A DNA stretch of 64,000 bases from Macrotrachela quadricornifera (Eukaryota > Rotifera > Eurotatoria > Philodinida > Philodinidae). A program made the translations under genes and the position numbers. The stretch covers positions 33,365 through 97,364 of the forward strand of contig JAJEKB010020908.1 in assembly GCA_022393335.1 (NCBI GenBank). Reading direction: 5' to 3'. How positions within the stretch are numbered: the first letter of the stretch is position 1; each line of letters starts with the position of its first letter. The notes below the pieces were generated by a model that made no database searches, was not told the origin of the DNA, and was given only the letters and a program-made list of their open reading frames with translations. Shown one piece after another: positions 11,649-23,016 of this stretch.

Positions 11649-14600
11649 ATGCACCTACTGACCTATTCTTCAGGCTGGCAACCCGTCGACTGGACTTTAA
11701 ACTTTCTTGCTAACGAAACGATATTTACGTGCACGAATGCACAAAAGTCAGTATTTGTTGGATCGTGGAATGTAAGATCATGTTTTCAGTACTCAAAACA
11801 ACAACTTATTATGAAACAACTTATGAAATACAAGATTAAAGTGGCAGGATTATGCGAAACAGGATTTTATGATAGTGGTATTAAAAGTATTAATGATTTT
11901 ACATTGATTTACTCTGGATTACCAAGTACTAATAAGACTGGATCAGCTCATGGAGTAGCTATATGCTTAGATAAGCAGACTTCTCAAGTATGGCAACAAT
12001 CAGGATCAGAATGGGAAGCAGTAAACGAACGAATAATTAGAATTAGATTAAACTGTACGCCAATTAATGTTACGATTATTGTGTTGTATTCTCCGGTTAA
12101 CTCAATTAACAAAAGTACATCAGATGTTTGTGATAAATTCTATGCTGACCTGCAAAAAACTCTTGATAACGTACCATTAACAGATATGATTATTCTAATG
12201 GGTGACTTTAACGCGCGTGTTGGTGAAGAAAATCATGTAACAGCACCTCAAACTGTCGAACCTTTCACAAGAGATGTATGCAATGACAATGGGCAGAGAT
12301 TGTTAGATTTCTGCTTAGCAAACAACCTTGTTATATCGAATACATTTTTCAAACATAAAAAAATACACCAAACATCGTGGATGCACCCAGGGAACAAACA
12401 GTGGCACACGTTAGATTACACGTTGACCAACAAAAAATTTAGATCTAGTGTGGAAGACGTACGCTTTCATAGAAAAGCTGCTGGTGTTATTGGTACTGAC
12501 CATCATATAATGCGGACTAAAATTCGTTTCCATTTAAAATCAAAAAGAAAAAATGGATCACAAATACCCTTCCGTATAGATCGATCGAAAATGAAGAGTG
12601 ATGAGAAATCATTAGCATTCCAAAATGATTTAGCTATGAAATTACAACTGATGAAGATTGATGATCTGGATATTAATACGAAATACGAACAATTTACAGA
12701 TCTCATTAAGGAAACAGCAACAACGCACTTCAAGTTAGATATTAATAATGATAGAAGAAGTAAGGAATGGCTGACGGCAGAGATTGCAGAAATGGCTGAA
12801 AAGAAAGGTAGTGCATATTTACAATGGGTGAATTATCGTGGTACTACATTAGAAAAGAAATACAGGCATAAGTATGTGAAGTTAAGAAAACTAGTGAAAC
12901 GAATGATTGATCAACGACAAATGCAATATTGAGATGAGCTAAGCAAAGTTGTAGAACAGGCTGTTAAACAACATGACCTGGCAACCGCATATGGAATGAT
13001 TAGAAGACTACGTGGAGGTAAACAAAGAATAGAAAATACGCCTATTTTAGATAAACAAGGAAAACTCTTACGAAATGCGAGTGAAAGACTGGAAAGATTC
13101 CAAGAGTTTTTCAATGAACTTTTAAATGTTAGGTGTGTGATTGATCCAGCTGTAATGGAACAAATCAAGCCCGCAGCTATTTCTTCTATTGAAAAAAGTA
13201 GACAAGAAAAACAATCAACTATGGAGGAAGTTCAGCTGGCTTTAAAACAAATGAAAAGTGGAAAAGCACCAGGACACGATGAAATTACAGTCGATTTGCT
13301 CAAAGTAGGCGGTGCAACAATAGTCCAATGGCTTCACCAAATGTTTGTTGATATCTGGGAAAATGAATAGATTGTGAAGGACTGGAGCTTAGCTATTCTA
13401 ATCTGCCTGTTCAAGAACAAAGGAGATAAGAAACTATGCGATAACTATCGTGGCATCTCCTTGCTGCCTGTTATCAGTAAAATATTCTCACGGGTGATCT
13501 TAAATCGCATTCGAAAAACTGTTGACAGCCAATTATTCGAAGAGCAAGCAGGTTTTCGCACGAATAGATCTACTATTGATCAAATCTTTATCGTGAAAAT
13601 GGCTATGGAAAAACATAGAGAATTTAACAAATCATTACATATGTGCTTTATTGATATCCAAAAAGCCTATGACTCTGTGCACAGAGAACTATTATGGAAA
13701 ATATATCAGCATTATGGATTAACGGAGAAAATAGTCAATTTATTGAAACTAATTCATACAAACTCCAGAGCCAAAGTGAAAATTAATGAAGAATTATCGG
13801 ACAGTTTTAACATTGTAACTGGTGTGATGCAAGGAGGTATTCCATCGCCTATCCTATTCAATATATTTTTCGATTTTATTATTCGAAGAGTATTAGAAGA
13901 AACAACATTAACAGGTATTACCTTTGCTTATGGAAGCAATGATTTCTACCATGGGAAAGCAGAAAAGTATGAAGCATTTAACATTCTTATACTGATGTAT
14001 GCAGATGATTTAGTTGCTATGTGTAACTCTACAAATGATCTTGAAAAATTTATTTACATATTTGAGACGGTTACACAAAGGTATGGATTGACTATGAGTG
14101 TGAAAAAAACAGTTATTATGTCTCTACAAGAACTTGAGGCTGATTCAAATGGAAAGATGAAAAAGCAAGTACAACGTCCTAACATCAATATTAACATTCG
14201 TAATCAAAAGGTGGAAGCTACTAACTCATTTACGTATTTAGGCTGTCTAGTCTCGAATGATCAACGTGTAAACAAGGAAATCGAATCGAGATTAGCTAAG
14301 GCCACAACGGCCTTTAATATGGTACGAAACGTAGTTTGGTATAGAAAGACTGTTTCCATTGACGCAAGACTCAGAATTTTTAGAGCTTGTGTATTACCGG
14401 TTCTTCTGTATGGAAGTGAAGTATGGTCACTAACAGTCACTCAAGGTAACCGATTGAACACCTTCTATATGAAATGCTTAAGAATCATACTGGGGTTGAA
14501 CCTAGGAGACAGGGTATCAACTGAATCTATTTTACAGATGTCTGGTCAACCAACAATAGAATCCATCATGCGTCGAAATCGACTGAGATGGTATGAACAC

Positions 14601-15077
14601 GTAAATAGAATGGAAAATAATCAAAAGCAAGCTTCATCAGTGAAGAAAATTATGTATTCGTACTTTCCGGATAGTCGAAGGCCTACAAACGTAGAAATCA
14701 GAAAGAGATGGAAAGATAAAATTATGGACGATTTGAATAAGTTCAACATCAGAAACTGGAGAAGAGATACCAAGGACATAGAAGCATGGCGCGAAAAGAT
14801 AAATAGCTATGTTAAAACAAGAAATGCGCTCCCAAACATTAATCAAGTTATACAAAATTATAAGCAGAGAGCTGGAAAAAAAAGAGCGGAGGATTTAAAA
14901 GCCAATCAAGGAAATCCACTTCGAAAAGTAACCGAAGTACTTGTTAAAGATTCAAACAATAGGTACAAGTGTCCACGGTGTAACAAGAAATTTAAACCAC
15001 AGGGAATAACGGGCCACGTTCGATCATGTGCAGTCAGTTGGTGTAAAAGGAACAATATCATATTAGGTAAAATGTAG
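11649..15077 (+). pseudogene. LINE endonuclease-reverse transcriptase polyprotein with two in-frame stops
   Basis: The three open segments (11649-12932, then to 13370, then to 15077) are all in one frame, separated only by TGA at 12930-12932 and TAG at 13368-13370. No frameshift was found, so this is about 1,140 codons of near-intact coding sequence. The endonuclease domain shows 'GSWNVRS', 'GDFNARVG' and 'GTDHHIMRT'. The reverse transcriptase shows 'DNYRGISLLPV', 'CFIDIQKAYDSVHRELLW', 'GVMQGGIPSPILFN' and the catalytic 'YADDL' (about 13997-14011), then 'TYLGCLVSND'. The C-terminus has 'CPRCNKKF' followed by 'GHVRSC', a CCHC-like knuckle. The stops would be removed by single transitions (TGA from a Trp codon, TAG from a Gln codon), which suggests recent loss of function. 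Confidence 0.88.
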
Positions 15078-15323
15078 TGAAAACACTCCGGTTGGTGTGA
15101 TTTATGGTAGAAATGAAGCATTTAATTTAAATCAGGCAACTGGAGGATTAACTGCTGAATATCCAGAGATCAAAGCAACCGGTGGAACGAACAGACTAAC
15201 ATCTAAAAAGTACTTTTTTCTCTTTTTATTATTTTTTGTTACTGTTTGTGTTCTTATTTTGTCTCACCCGACACTGCCTTATGCGGTAAAATGGGTATTA
15301 TTACTATTACTATTACTAGTTAT
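11649..15323 (+). mobile_element. Non-LTR retrotransposon (APE/RT type LINE)
   Basis: A long reading frame encodes an apurinic-type endonuclease followed by a reverse transcriptase and a C-terminal zinc knuckle. A short 3' untranslated region follows, ending in a simple-repeat tail, repeated ATTACT units at about 15297-15318. Simple repeat tails instead of poly(A) occur in several non-LTR clades (for example RTE and CR1/L2 relatives). Domain order and the lack of a visible RNase H fit that broad group; I do not assign a clade. The 3' end abuts the IS630-like transposase gene at about 15324, so the LINE probably inserted into or beside that gene. The 5' limit given is only the first in-frame ATG. 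Confidence 0.85.
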
Positions 15324-16636
15324 CACTTTCATCTTATACTGGCGGAGCGAATATATCCGACTATCGACAAGGTTCTTCGTCGTATCTTGGCCAACGATCC
15401 CAACTTTCCTATTCATTCAACGACGACACTATGGAGGTGGATGAAGAAGCTGGGTTTTGTGTACAAAAGAACGTCTAAAGTCGTTGTACCACTTGATGCT
15501 GTCTCCTTTATGGCTGCGCGTGCACAGTATTTTACTGACATTGATTTGTTGCGCTCTAACGGTAGCAATATATTCTGGCATGATGAAACATGGTGTAACA
15601 AAAATGAAGAAAAAACATTCATTTGGACAGATGGTACGACAGGTAGTGGTCGGCTACGAAACAGCGAAGGAAAAGGTAGATAATTTCTGACACAAAACTT
15701 ATTTTATCTCCTCATCTAGGCAAGAGGCTCGTCATTTCTGCTCTGCTATCTGACCACGGCTTTCATGTACCATCGATCGACATTTTCGACTGTGACGAAG
15801 AGCACACCATGGACTCGGAGCATTTTTTAAATTGGATTGATCACACGTCATCTCTTTTACGAGAACAACTTGGTAATTTCACTTTGATTCTTTGTTTTCC
15901 TGTTATATCATCTAATACTTATTTAGGGAAAAAAGCAAAAATCGTTCTGGTGCTCCATAATGCCACTTGGCATAATAGATTAACCGAAGATACAATGCCA
16001 TTTAAGAGAGCATGGCGCACGGAACTCATCATTGATTGGTTTAAGCATCACCACATCCTCATTCCCATGAAGGCTACCAAAGCAGAGCTACTTGGAATTG
16101 CTTTTAACAATCTACGAGAAAAGCGCTTCGTTGTCGATGAAGTAGCAGCGATATATAATGTCAATATTTTGCGGTTAGTTTCACTGTCAAAAAGAATTTT
16201 ACTACTGCTTGGGTCTATCTATAGCTTGCCTGTAAAACATTGTATGTTTAACCCAATCGAGTTGGCATGGGCTGGTCTAAAACAGCATGTGCGCGATAAC
16301 AATACCAGCTTCCACCTCAGTGATGTTCGAATATTGACCCAAAACTGGATGGAATCATTGGACGCATCCACTGCCACTTCATATATCCGTCATGCACGCG
16401 ACATCGAGACCACCTTCAAAAAATCAGATGCTTTTACTAAGCAGATCGAAGTGGAGATAATCCAAGACGATGAAGATGACGCCAATAACTTCGATAGCAA
16501 CGAAGACGACGACAACAACAGCAACGACGATGTTGACGATAGCAGCAGCAACAGCGAGGTTGACGACGATGAAAATGACCACCAAAACCGTCATCATAGG
16601 AAAAATATGGATATAGACCGGGAAATTTCGGACTAA
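15324..16636 (+). pseudogene. IS630/Tc1-mariner-type transposase gene with three short introns
   Basis: Four exons can be read: from about 15324 to 15675, then 15720-15872, 15927-16173 and 16225-16636. The introns are 44, 54 and 51 bp, each GT-AG and each restoring the frame. The product has 'TTLWRWMKKLGFVYKR' (end of the helix-turn-helix region), 'FWHDETW' with the first catalytic Asp, then 'LVLHNATWHN', where the family has Asp-Asn-Ala, so the second catalytic Asp is His here. 'FNPIELAWAGLK' carries the final Glu. The C-terminal ~65 residues are very acidic (Asp/Asn/Ser runs). The 5' part of exon 1 is missing or displaced by the LINE. A DDE enzyme without the second Asp is unlikely to cleave DNA, so it is either dead or a domesticated DNA-binding protein. 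Codons up to the stop at 16636 are otherwise open. Confidence 0.75.
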
Positions 16637-16741
16637 TAGTACACACCACGTCTTCCTATTCCGTTCAAACCAGAGAAAAAAAGAAAGATATACATAGTTT
16701 GCGTTATTCACAATTAGAGAATAAAATAGCATGCAAGAACG

Positions 16742-16742
<1 letters not shown>

Positions 16743-16776
<34 letters not shown>
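16743..16776. repeat. (TA)n microsatellite
   Basis: An uninterrupted TA dinucleotide run of about 34 bp lies just downstream of the IS630-like gene. Confidence 0.95.
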
Positions 16777-16778
<2 letters not shown>

Positions 16779-17477
16779 GCTAAGTTGAAATGTTCCTACG
16801 ACAATTGAGAAAGCAATTAAGGAAAAGAAAGCGGAAAAACTTACACGTTTCCGCCACATCTATTGAACAGGATATTTTCAAAAGTCGGTACACTTCATCA
16901 TACATCCTGATACGTTCTTCTTCTTAATATATTAGAGATTCCCGTTTCGGAAAGACCACCTGAAGATCTGATCATCCTCGAAAATGATATTTAACATCAT
17001 ACATGATAATAGTGGCGAACAGACGAAGTTCTGATACAATCCCATCGTTCAAAAGCGTGTTTATCAGTCATTTTATGGCAGATAATGTTCAGGAAAGATG
17101 AAATACGTTTACATTCAAATCGGCATGATCGAAAACGTAGGTTTCTCCATGAAAAAGTAAACAACAAAAAAGTGCATTTTGAAAAAAATTTTGAAAAAAA
17201 CTAGTTAGAAGCTCATAATAAAATGCATATAACTCTTGAACGATACATGCTAGAAATCTGGACCTTGCGTAGTTTTGGAGATCTTCAGTTGGCGGTTCTT
17301 TTGCACTCTTGAGAATCGGAAACTCATTGTAACGCTTGGGCGTGGTGCATCGATTATGAAAGATGTCGATTGAAGACACTCAAGAAAAATTGTCGGGAGA
17401 GTCTGTTACATATGTTTCGACGCGTCTTCGTCTCCTCTTTCCAACGGTGAAAACCGCAGGTCTCTATCTTATTGCTA
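16777..17477. other. No gene recognised
   Basis: No confident coding sequence. A minus-strand ORF at 17089-17379 contains 'RCTTPKRYNEFPILKSAKEPPTEDL' in part, with amino-acid-like composition. It could be a final exon of the minus-strand gene to the right, but I could not join it to that gene through convincing splice sites. Confidence 0.3.
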
Positions 17478-19436
17478 TCAAAAGTTATTTAAAAAACACT
17501 CAGGGCTCTTATATTTTGAAATGGGTAATAGTTCAACGATTTCTCGTAAAATCTGATACACTCGCATTGAAGACAGAAAAGGAACTATGTCGTAAAAAAT
17601 AATTGGAAATAAGCGAAAGAGAAGAAGCTCGTGAGTGGCAGTGCCAGACACACGATCAGTGTTTAAATGTTTGACAAGAATTGTCGGTGGTCGATCACGC
17701 CTATCGAGAACACCAAAATCGAATTCTTCGATGCGGTTTTGAATGCGAACTAGGAGTAAGAAACAGAAAATTCGTAAGAAAAAAAGAAATGGTATCTCAG
17801 TTTCCTTACGATAAGTTATCAATCGAGTGGCAGATGCTTTCTTTAACAGTAACATCCTGATATGTGGACAAGAACCCTCGAAAAAATCGTGCATACAATC
17901 GGCTGGGAACGATGCTGTCGAATGAAATCCATTCAACTGTTCGAGAACACTAGGTCCGATAACTCCAAACAAAGAACGATGCAGCGGATCCAATCGAATT
18001 TGGTTGAGGCAATGATCGTGATGAACAGCTGTTCTTCATTGAGCTGTTGGTGGAAATGAAGGCAAGGTACGATCGTTGAAAAGAATATGGCAACGGCGAC
18101 AAAAGTATCCAGTACTAAAAGATGTTTGATATCCACCTATTTGATGCGCTGCTAGATTATCCGCGACTAATGTGGAAAAGGAGAATTTGAGGTGGATGCT
18201 GTTGATAGTCAAACAGCTGGATTGCACTGCATTCAAACCATCAACAATAGCTCCAAAAAATCGTTCAGCTTTCTCAGAATTCTAACAAATAGATAAGACA
18301 TTTTTAAATCAATAAATGTGACATATTTTTCTTACCTTTATGCAACTGCTTGGAACAACAGCTAATAGGTTAATACTTTGAACTTCAGATCGAAATTGAT
18401 CAGGAATATCTTCTAAGGAAAAGTATACCATCGTCATCTTGTGACGATTACTTCGGGCTCCGATTGGATTAGTAACACCGATGTCATCGATGTATAGTTG
18501 AACTAGAAAACTTCCGACGTCGAGCCGATCACCGAGATTTCCTTCTCGTAAGGAAAACATCAAGTCTTCGTTACTTTCCACCGCGTTTCGTTGATAAGCC
18601 ACGTTTTTTCTTATAAGAGAAAATATTTCTTCGCGATGAAACAATGATGATAACGTTGGTTCGATAGGAATAATGTAACCATATTTGGTCTTTTCATCTG
18701 GAGATGAGAGAAAAATTTCTTCAGGTTTATGATAATTCATCAAGCGTTTGGACAAAATGATGAATTCGTATTCACTACGAGTTGTTCCTTCTATTATTGA
18801 ACTCATATCAGAAACCGCCGTTGACAGGACATGAGATTTGATGATAAGTTTTTCAAGTAGGATACTGATACTTTCAGTTGATGATAATGATGAGGATGTA
18901 CTTCGATGCAAAACTAGTTTTTCCAATGACTTCAGTAAAACAACTATGTTACTGTAAATGCTCGATATGATTTTCTTAGGAAGTAAATGTTCTTCACGAA
19001 GTTGAAGTAAAAACCGAACATAAATGCGTTGAGTTTCTGCCAAAGACATTTCACATTCACCTTCACCTTCACCTTCACCGACATCGAGTGTGCATGAAAA
19101 TTCAGAGGACGATTCGTCATCGTCATCGCTGTTCGGATCTTCCTGGATCGCCGTATCGATAGTATGTGGTATCGGTTGAAGCAAATCTTGCAAACGATCC
19201 GAAGACCATTGAATCGAAGGGTTGACTACTGTTTTGAGAAGATCAGAATGATGACGATATATATGAGTTTTATAACCCATGTAGGTTCTGTAGGACAAAC
19301 CGCACGATTGATTCAAGTTACAAGTAAATCGAAAAGATGCATCGTTTCGGTGAAAACGACCAATATGACGGAACAGTTTGATAAAAGCAGGGAATTTACG
19401 AGGAATAAAATAAAGAGGACAACCGAAAATTGTCAT
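17478..19436 (-). pseudogene. C2H2-finger, transposon-associated protein (tnp2/CACTA- or KDZ-like), interrupted
   Basis: Exons on the minus strand are 19436-18336, 18281-17810 and 17749 to about 17478. The introns are 54 and 60 bp (GT-AG) and keep the frame. The N-terminus has one C2H2-like finger (Cys pair in 'FTCNLNQSC', His pair in 'HIYRHH'). A Gly-Glu repeat (19055-19080) and a low-complexity acidic stretch follow. Further on come 'YIDDIGVTNPIGARSNRHK', 'VADNLAAHQIGGY' with 'GYFCRRC', 'FPADCMHDFFEG' and 'RIEEFDFGVLDRRDRPP'. These blocks, in this order, are familiar from an uncharacterised protein family, abundant in aquatic animals, that I associate with CACTA/tnp2- or KDZ-type transposons; the superfamily is not certain. 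A TGA at 18036-18038 lies in frame between 'GYFCRRC' and 'MHDFFEG', so this copy looks dead. Confidence 0.6.
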
Positions 19437-21050
19437 TTGAATGAAGTAAATAGAATAAAAAGAAGATAAGGCGAGGAGAAATAAAAACTATGGAACGATT
19501 CAATTTCAAAGATGTCCACCTGATTGATTTTGAAAATATGACAAACATCTAATCGATGTCTGGAGAAAGAAAAAATTACCTTGAAGACGAATAACTATCG
19601 ATGCATCCGTTTTCAAACACCGCATTCCCCAGTTCACCACATCATCACAAGACTAATTCATAGCCATACTGGAGTAAGAAAGAAATCGATTGAAAGAGAA
19701 GTAATGATCTGAAAAGACATAGGAGTATTGCCAAGAAAAAAACTAGATCCTTCAACATCTTAAAGATTGAATCCAAAGTTCGACATAAGCCAGACGTATA
19801 TTCACTTTCTTCATGATTAACCCTATCAACTCTGAGAGAGGATAGTAAGATTTGTGTCTTGGATCGAACGTTTACGCCTCGAAGAAATGACGACAGATAA
19901 TAACATGAACAACAACAAAGAGAAGAAAACGAAAAGGAGAAAAATACAATGAGAGAGAGAGAGAAAAATGCAGACAACTACTAGACGAGATGATGCCGAA
20001 TGAATCGACCACTGAAGATACGAAGTATGTACTACTATAATGATGGTCACGTCGCGAAAGACGACAATGAATCCATAGTAACACGTACGACGAGAGAGAG
20101 ACGAAGAGAAAGTATTGATAGAAAAACATACGAAAAGGAAACGGAAGATGGAGCTGATGTCAGAGGTTAAGTTGCATATAACAAACGCAAAGTGCTTGCA
20201 TTTGCAATGATAGTGTCAGAAATCAAAACAGTGAAAAATTGAATTTAAATGTAGCTTTTCTCGATCCGATCGCAAGTAACAGAGAGAATGTCGCATATTC
20301 TCATCCAATGCAAAATTTTCATTTCCTTTCATCTGCTTGTTCTTTTTTATTCAATGAGATACTATATAGAATATTGATTTGGATAAAATCTGAACGCTTC
20401 TGTCACCTTATTTACATCCTAAAGGAATAATAAATCTTTGAATATGATACATTGCATTTTTATAAACCTAAAGAAAATTCAAGAACCCTTGTCTAAATAT
20501 TTAGATACCCTTTTTTGCAGAAACCTTACTATTTTCATCCAGAAACCTCTAGGGTTTTTTCATAAACGGATTCAACCCCAAAAAAAAATTAAATACCCCC
20601 AGTGCACATCAATAAACCTTTAAAAAAGCTTTTTTCTCCTCAAAAACCTTTGTACGGCGACATAAACACTTGAGTTAATAAACGGTGGAAAATAAAAACC
20701 AAAAAAACGTTTTAGCAGTTTTTATAAACGGCCGAAGGGTTATTTAAAATTTCTAAAACCTTTTTGGGTTTCTTAAAACACCATTTTTTTTTTACAGTGT
20801 AGTAAAAGGTATAATAAATACAGAAGCCGAAAGACTTCAATAGACACCTTAAAGGGTGAGACAAGCTACCACGATACTATTATTTAGTATTTCACTATTG
20901 CTGATGGTATTAGATTATCAAGTGGTGAGTCTAGCAAGCCATGACAGGTTTCGATCCCTGCTAGAGGATCTTATCAGATGGCTCTGACTTTTGTATACGC
21001 TTTAAAGGATTCGAAAATCACAAGCAGTATACCTAACATAATCAGAATAT
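19437..21050. other. No gene recognised; low-complexity DNA
   Basis: 19640-20130 has minus-strand ORFs dominated by Ser/Phe/Leu from GA-rich DNA, which I regard as compositional. 20430-20800 contains many AAACCTT/AAGGTTT blocks without a clear period, possibly a small decayed element. At 20905-20975 a phrase like a tRNA B box (GGTTTCGATCCC) follows an A-box-like TATCAAGTGGTGAGTC, perhaps a tRNA-derived SINE remnant. Confidence 0.4.
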
Positions 21051-21070
21051 GAGGGTGTGGGGGTGAGTTT
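21051..21070 (+). repeat. Telomere-like G-rich tract
   Basis: Reads GAGGGTGTGGGGGTGAGTTT, a mix of TGAGGG- and TGTGGG-like units on the plus strand. TGTGGG is the telomere repeat reported for Adineta vaga. It sits 21 bp left of hammerhead motif 1. Confidence 0.6.
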
Positions 21071-21091
21071 ATCAGTTTATTTCCAAGCCAT

Positions 21092-21137
21092 ACTTACGAC
21101 GCGTTTCGTCCTTGCTTAAGGGACTCGTCAGGTAAGT
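21092..21137 (-). ncRNA. Hammerhead ribozyme, intact core (copy 1)
   Basis: Read on the minus strand from 21137 down: stem I strand ACTTAC, then the core CTGACGA (21131-21125), stem II GTCC/GGAC closed by a 9-nt loop, the core GAAA (21107-21104), the self-complementary stem III ACGCGT, cleavage site GTC, and the returning stem I strand GTAAGT. All invariant core positions are present and stems I and II pair perfectly. Stem III is a short palindrome, which favours a dimeric (double) hammerhead, as reported for Penelope-like elements. Cleavage is predicted after the C at 21098. Confidence 0.88.
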
Positions 21138-21294
21138 TCGGAACTGTTTATACTGCATATTAAATTAAATCTTAACTTAAAAGAAAAATATATGAAAGTA
21201 TAAAACTTCCAACACCAATCTAGTGTTAAGAATAATACCTCAGAATCACGCAGAAATCTTCAAAAGGGTGAGTTTCGAGGAGAAATAAATTCCA

Positions 21295-21345
21295 AGCATA
21301 CTTACGACGATCGTTTCAACTTTGCTCAAGGATCTCACCGGGTGG
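21295..21345 (-). ncRNA. Degenerate hammerhead ribozyme (copy 2)
   Basis: Shares with copy 1 the flanking CCAAGCATACTTACGACG on the plus strand, the GAAAC block (21313-21317 as its complement) and a palindromic stem III (ACGATCGT, 21307-21314). The CTGANGA core has become CGGTGAG (21340-21334) and stem I no longer pairs, so it should be inactive. It follows a short GGGTGAG tract at 21266. Confidence 0.65.
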
Positions 21346-21764
21346 TATGATATGACTGTACTTTCATTATCGTTGTAGTCATGTAAACTTAACATTGATT
21401 GGTTCTGTCTTATACAGATGTTGAGTAATGGTTTTCTGTTGTAAACGTTTTAGTTTATGGTGAAATAGAATAACGCCACTTGATGAGATTCTTGAGCAAG
21501 GTCGAAATGATGATTGCTAAATCCTTTTTATGTTAGAGCTAATTTAATACGGATTTTACACCGATGGTATGTTTCATCTTTACATAGTATAATTGCGAAA
21601 CGAAATCAATGAGTAAATAAAAGAAAGAAAAGAAAAGAAAAGAAAAGAAAAGAACAAAAAAGTCCCGCTGGCGGATCGATAGTTCACATATTATTTGAAT
21701 TTATTCCCAGTATGAAACATTTAATCATTGTTGATTGATGCTGATAAAATATTTGGATCAATTT

Positions 21765-21850
21765 TGGAATCGAACCCACATTAGAAGGTTTCTGACCTTC
21801 TGTAGATAACACTCTCTCTGTCGGACCGATAATAGTCAGTCATGTTGTGG
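21765..21850 (-). other. tRNA-like fragment (pseudogene or SINE remnant)
   Basis: On the minus strand a perfect 5-bp anticodon-type stem (GAAGG/CCTTC) encloses a 7-nt loop, followed by a B-box-like GGGTTCGATTCC. The T stem is weak and I see no pairing acceptor stem, so this is more likely a tRNA-derived remnant than a working tRNA. Confidence 0.3.
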
Positions 21851-22153
21851 AGAGTGGAGCAACCATTCACAGCGGGCGTATTATGTTTTAAGTTTTTAAA
21901 TGTCTTTTTGGCTATCGAGCATATTGTGCAATACTACATTGACTCATTATTGTGGAACTTTCTGTTCTCTTCTGGATGACTAATATTGAAAGATGACGAA
22001 AAACCATAGTGTAACGAAATTTGAATGATGATGAAATGGATAGTTTTATTCGTTACGGCTGCAGCATTTATTTTATTTATTGTGATCACAATGAGAAACT
22101 GAAGGAATTGCGTTACCGCTATCCTCGGTATATATGATGTTAACAATACTATT

Positions 22154-22172
22154 GGGTGAGGGTGTGTGTGAG
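22154..22172 (+). repeat. Telomere-like G-rich tract
   Basis: Reads GGGTGAGGGTGTGTGTGAG on the plus strand, 22 bp left of hammerhead copy 3 and in the same layout as at copy 1. Confidence 0.55.
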
Positions 22173-22193
22173 TTTACAGAAATATTCCAAGCT

Positions 22194-22245
22194 TCTTACG
22201 ACGATCGTTTCGAATGGAGCTTAAGCTATTCATCATCAGGTAAGT
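22194..22245 (-). ncRNA. Hammerhead ribozyme (copy 3), core conserved
   Basis: Minus-strand reading from 22245: stem I ACTTAC, core CTGATGA (22239-22233), then an extra T and stem II GAAT/AUUC-type pairing with a 12-nt loop, core GAAA (22211-22208), palindromic stem III ACGATCGT, cleavage GTC, stem I return GTAAGA. Five stem I pairs are kept. The extra base at the foot of stem II may reduce activity. The flank (ATTCCAAGC) matches copies 1 and 2. Confidence 0.78.
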
Positions 22246-22304
22246 TCGGAAGTATTTTAAAGTTACATAGTAGGAGATTATCTCGAAAACAGAAGAACAA
22301 GATA

Positions 22305-22325
22305 AGGTGAGGGTGTGGGGCGAGT
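22305..22325 (+). repeat. Telomere-like G-rich tract at the 3' side of the Athena unit
   Basis: Reads GGTGAGGGTGTGGGGCGAGT on the plus strand. It separates the short unit carrying hammerhead copy 3 from the long unit carrying the Athena ORFs. No recognisable hammerhead core follows it, so this unit may have lost its ribozyme. Confidence 0.5.
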
Positions 22326-23016
22326 ATACCTAGATATTTTTACCACATTTGCGAAATTTCAAGAATGATCAAAAGAGTTAATTCATCATGTGGTGAAATA
22401 ATTCGAGATAAAAAAATTCGATTGCTTTTGTAAATAAAAGGTTTCGAAATTTCCAAAGCAGTCGGTATTATATATATCTAGTGAGTTTAAATATATAGAG
22501 AATGACGGTAATATTGGAAGTTCGAACCCAGTTGTTAAGAGGTCAATTATCATTTGGGTTACTCTCAGAACCACGTAATTGCGGAATTCATTAGTATTTG
22601 CAATAAAATGGGAAGAGGAATTATTAAGTGGTAGAAGAACCGCATAAAACCAAATTAATTCTAATCTATTAGGTAAAGTTGGATCCATTAGGTTTCATGT
22701 TTTGAGTAAAAGTGGTCTTAGCTGAAATGAGGTTTATTGGTATGAGCTCGTGCTAGAAAAATATCTCTTTAATTACAACAGGTTTCGTATTCTTGTTTTG
22801 AATAAATCATCTAGAAGAATGAAATAAACAAGAATGGGTTGATTTTAATATTGATAGAGTAAAAGGGTAGATGAAATATATTAAAATGAAATGGATTACT
22901 AGACTTTTTTAATTAGAACAATATAAGAGAGCATTTTGTAGAGATAGGAAAAGAATTGAAAGTGAATAAGTTAGATAATAGACATTTTCTTAATTTTATT
23001 GTTGATATTAATAGAA

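Noticed and set aside
16424..16732. Minus-strand ORFs with Val/Ile and Cys/Arg runs opposite the IS630-like gene
   Set aside because: Antisense of the acidic Asp/Asn-rich tail on the plus strand.
21765..21850. Candidate functional tRNA with anticodon-type stem-loop
   Set aside because: T stem and acceptor stem do not pair; kept only as a low-confidence tRNA-like fragment.
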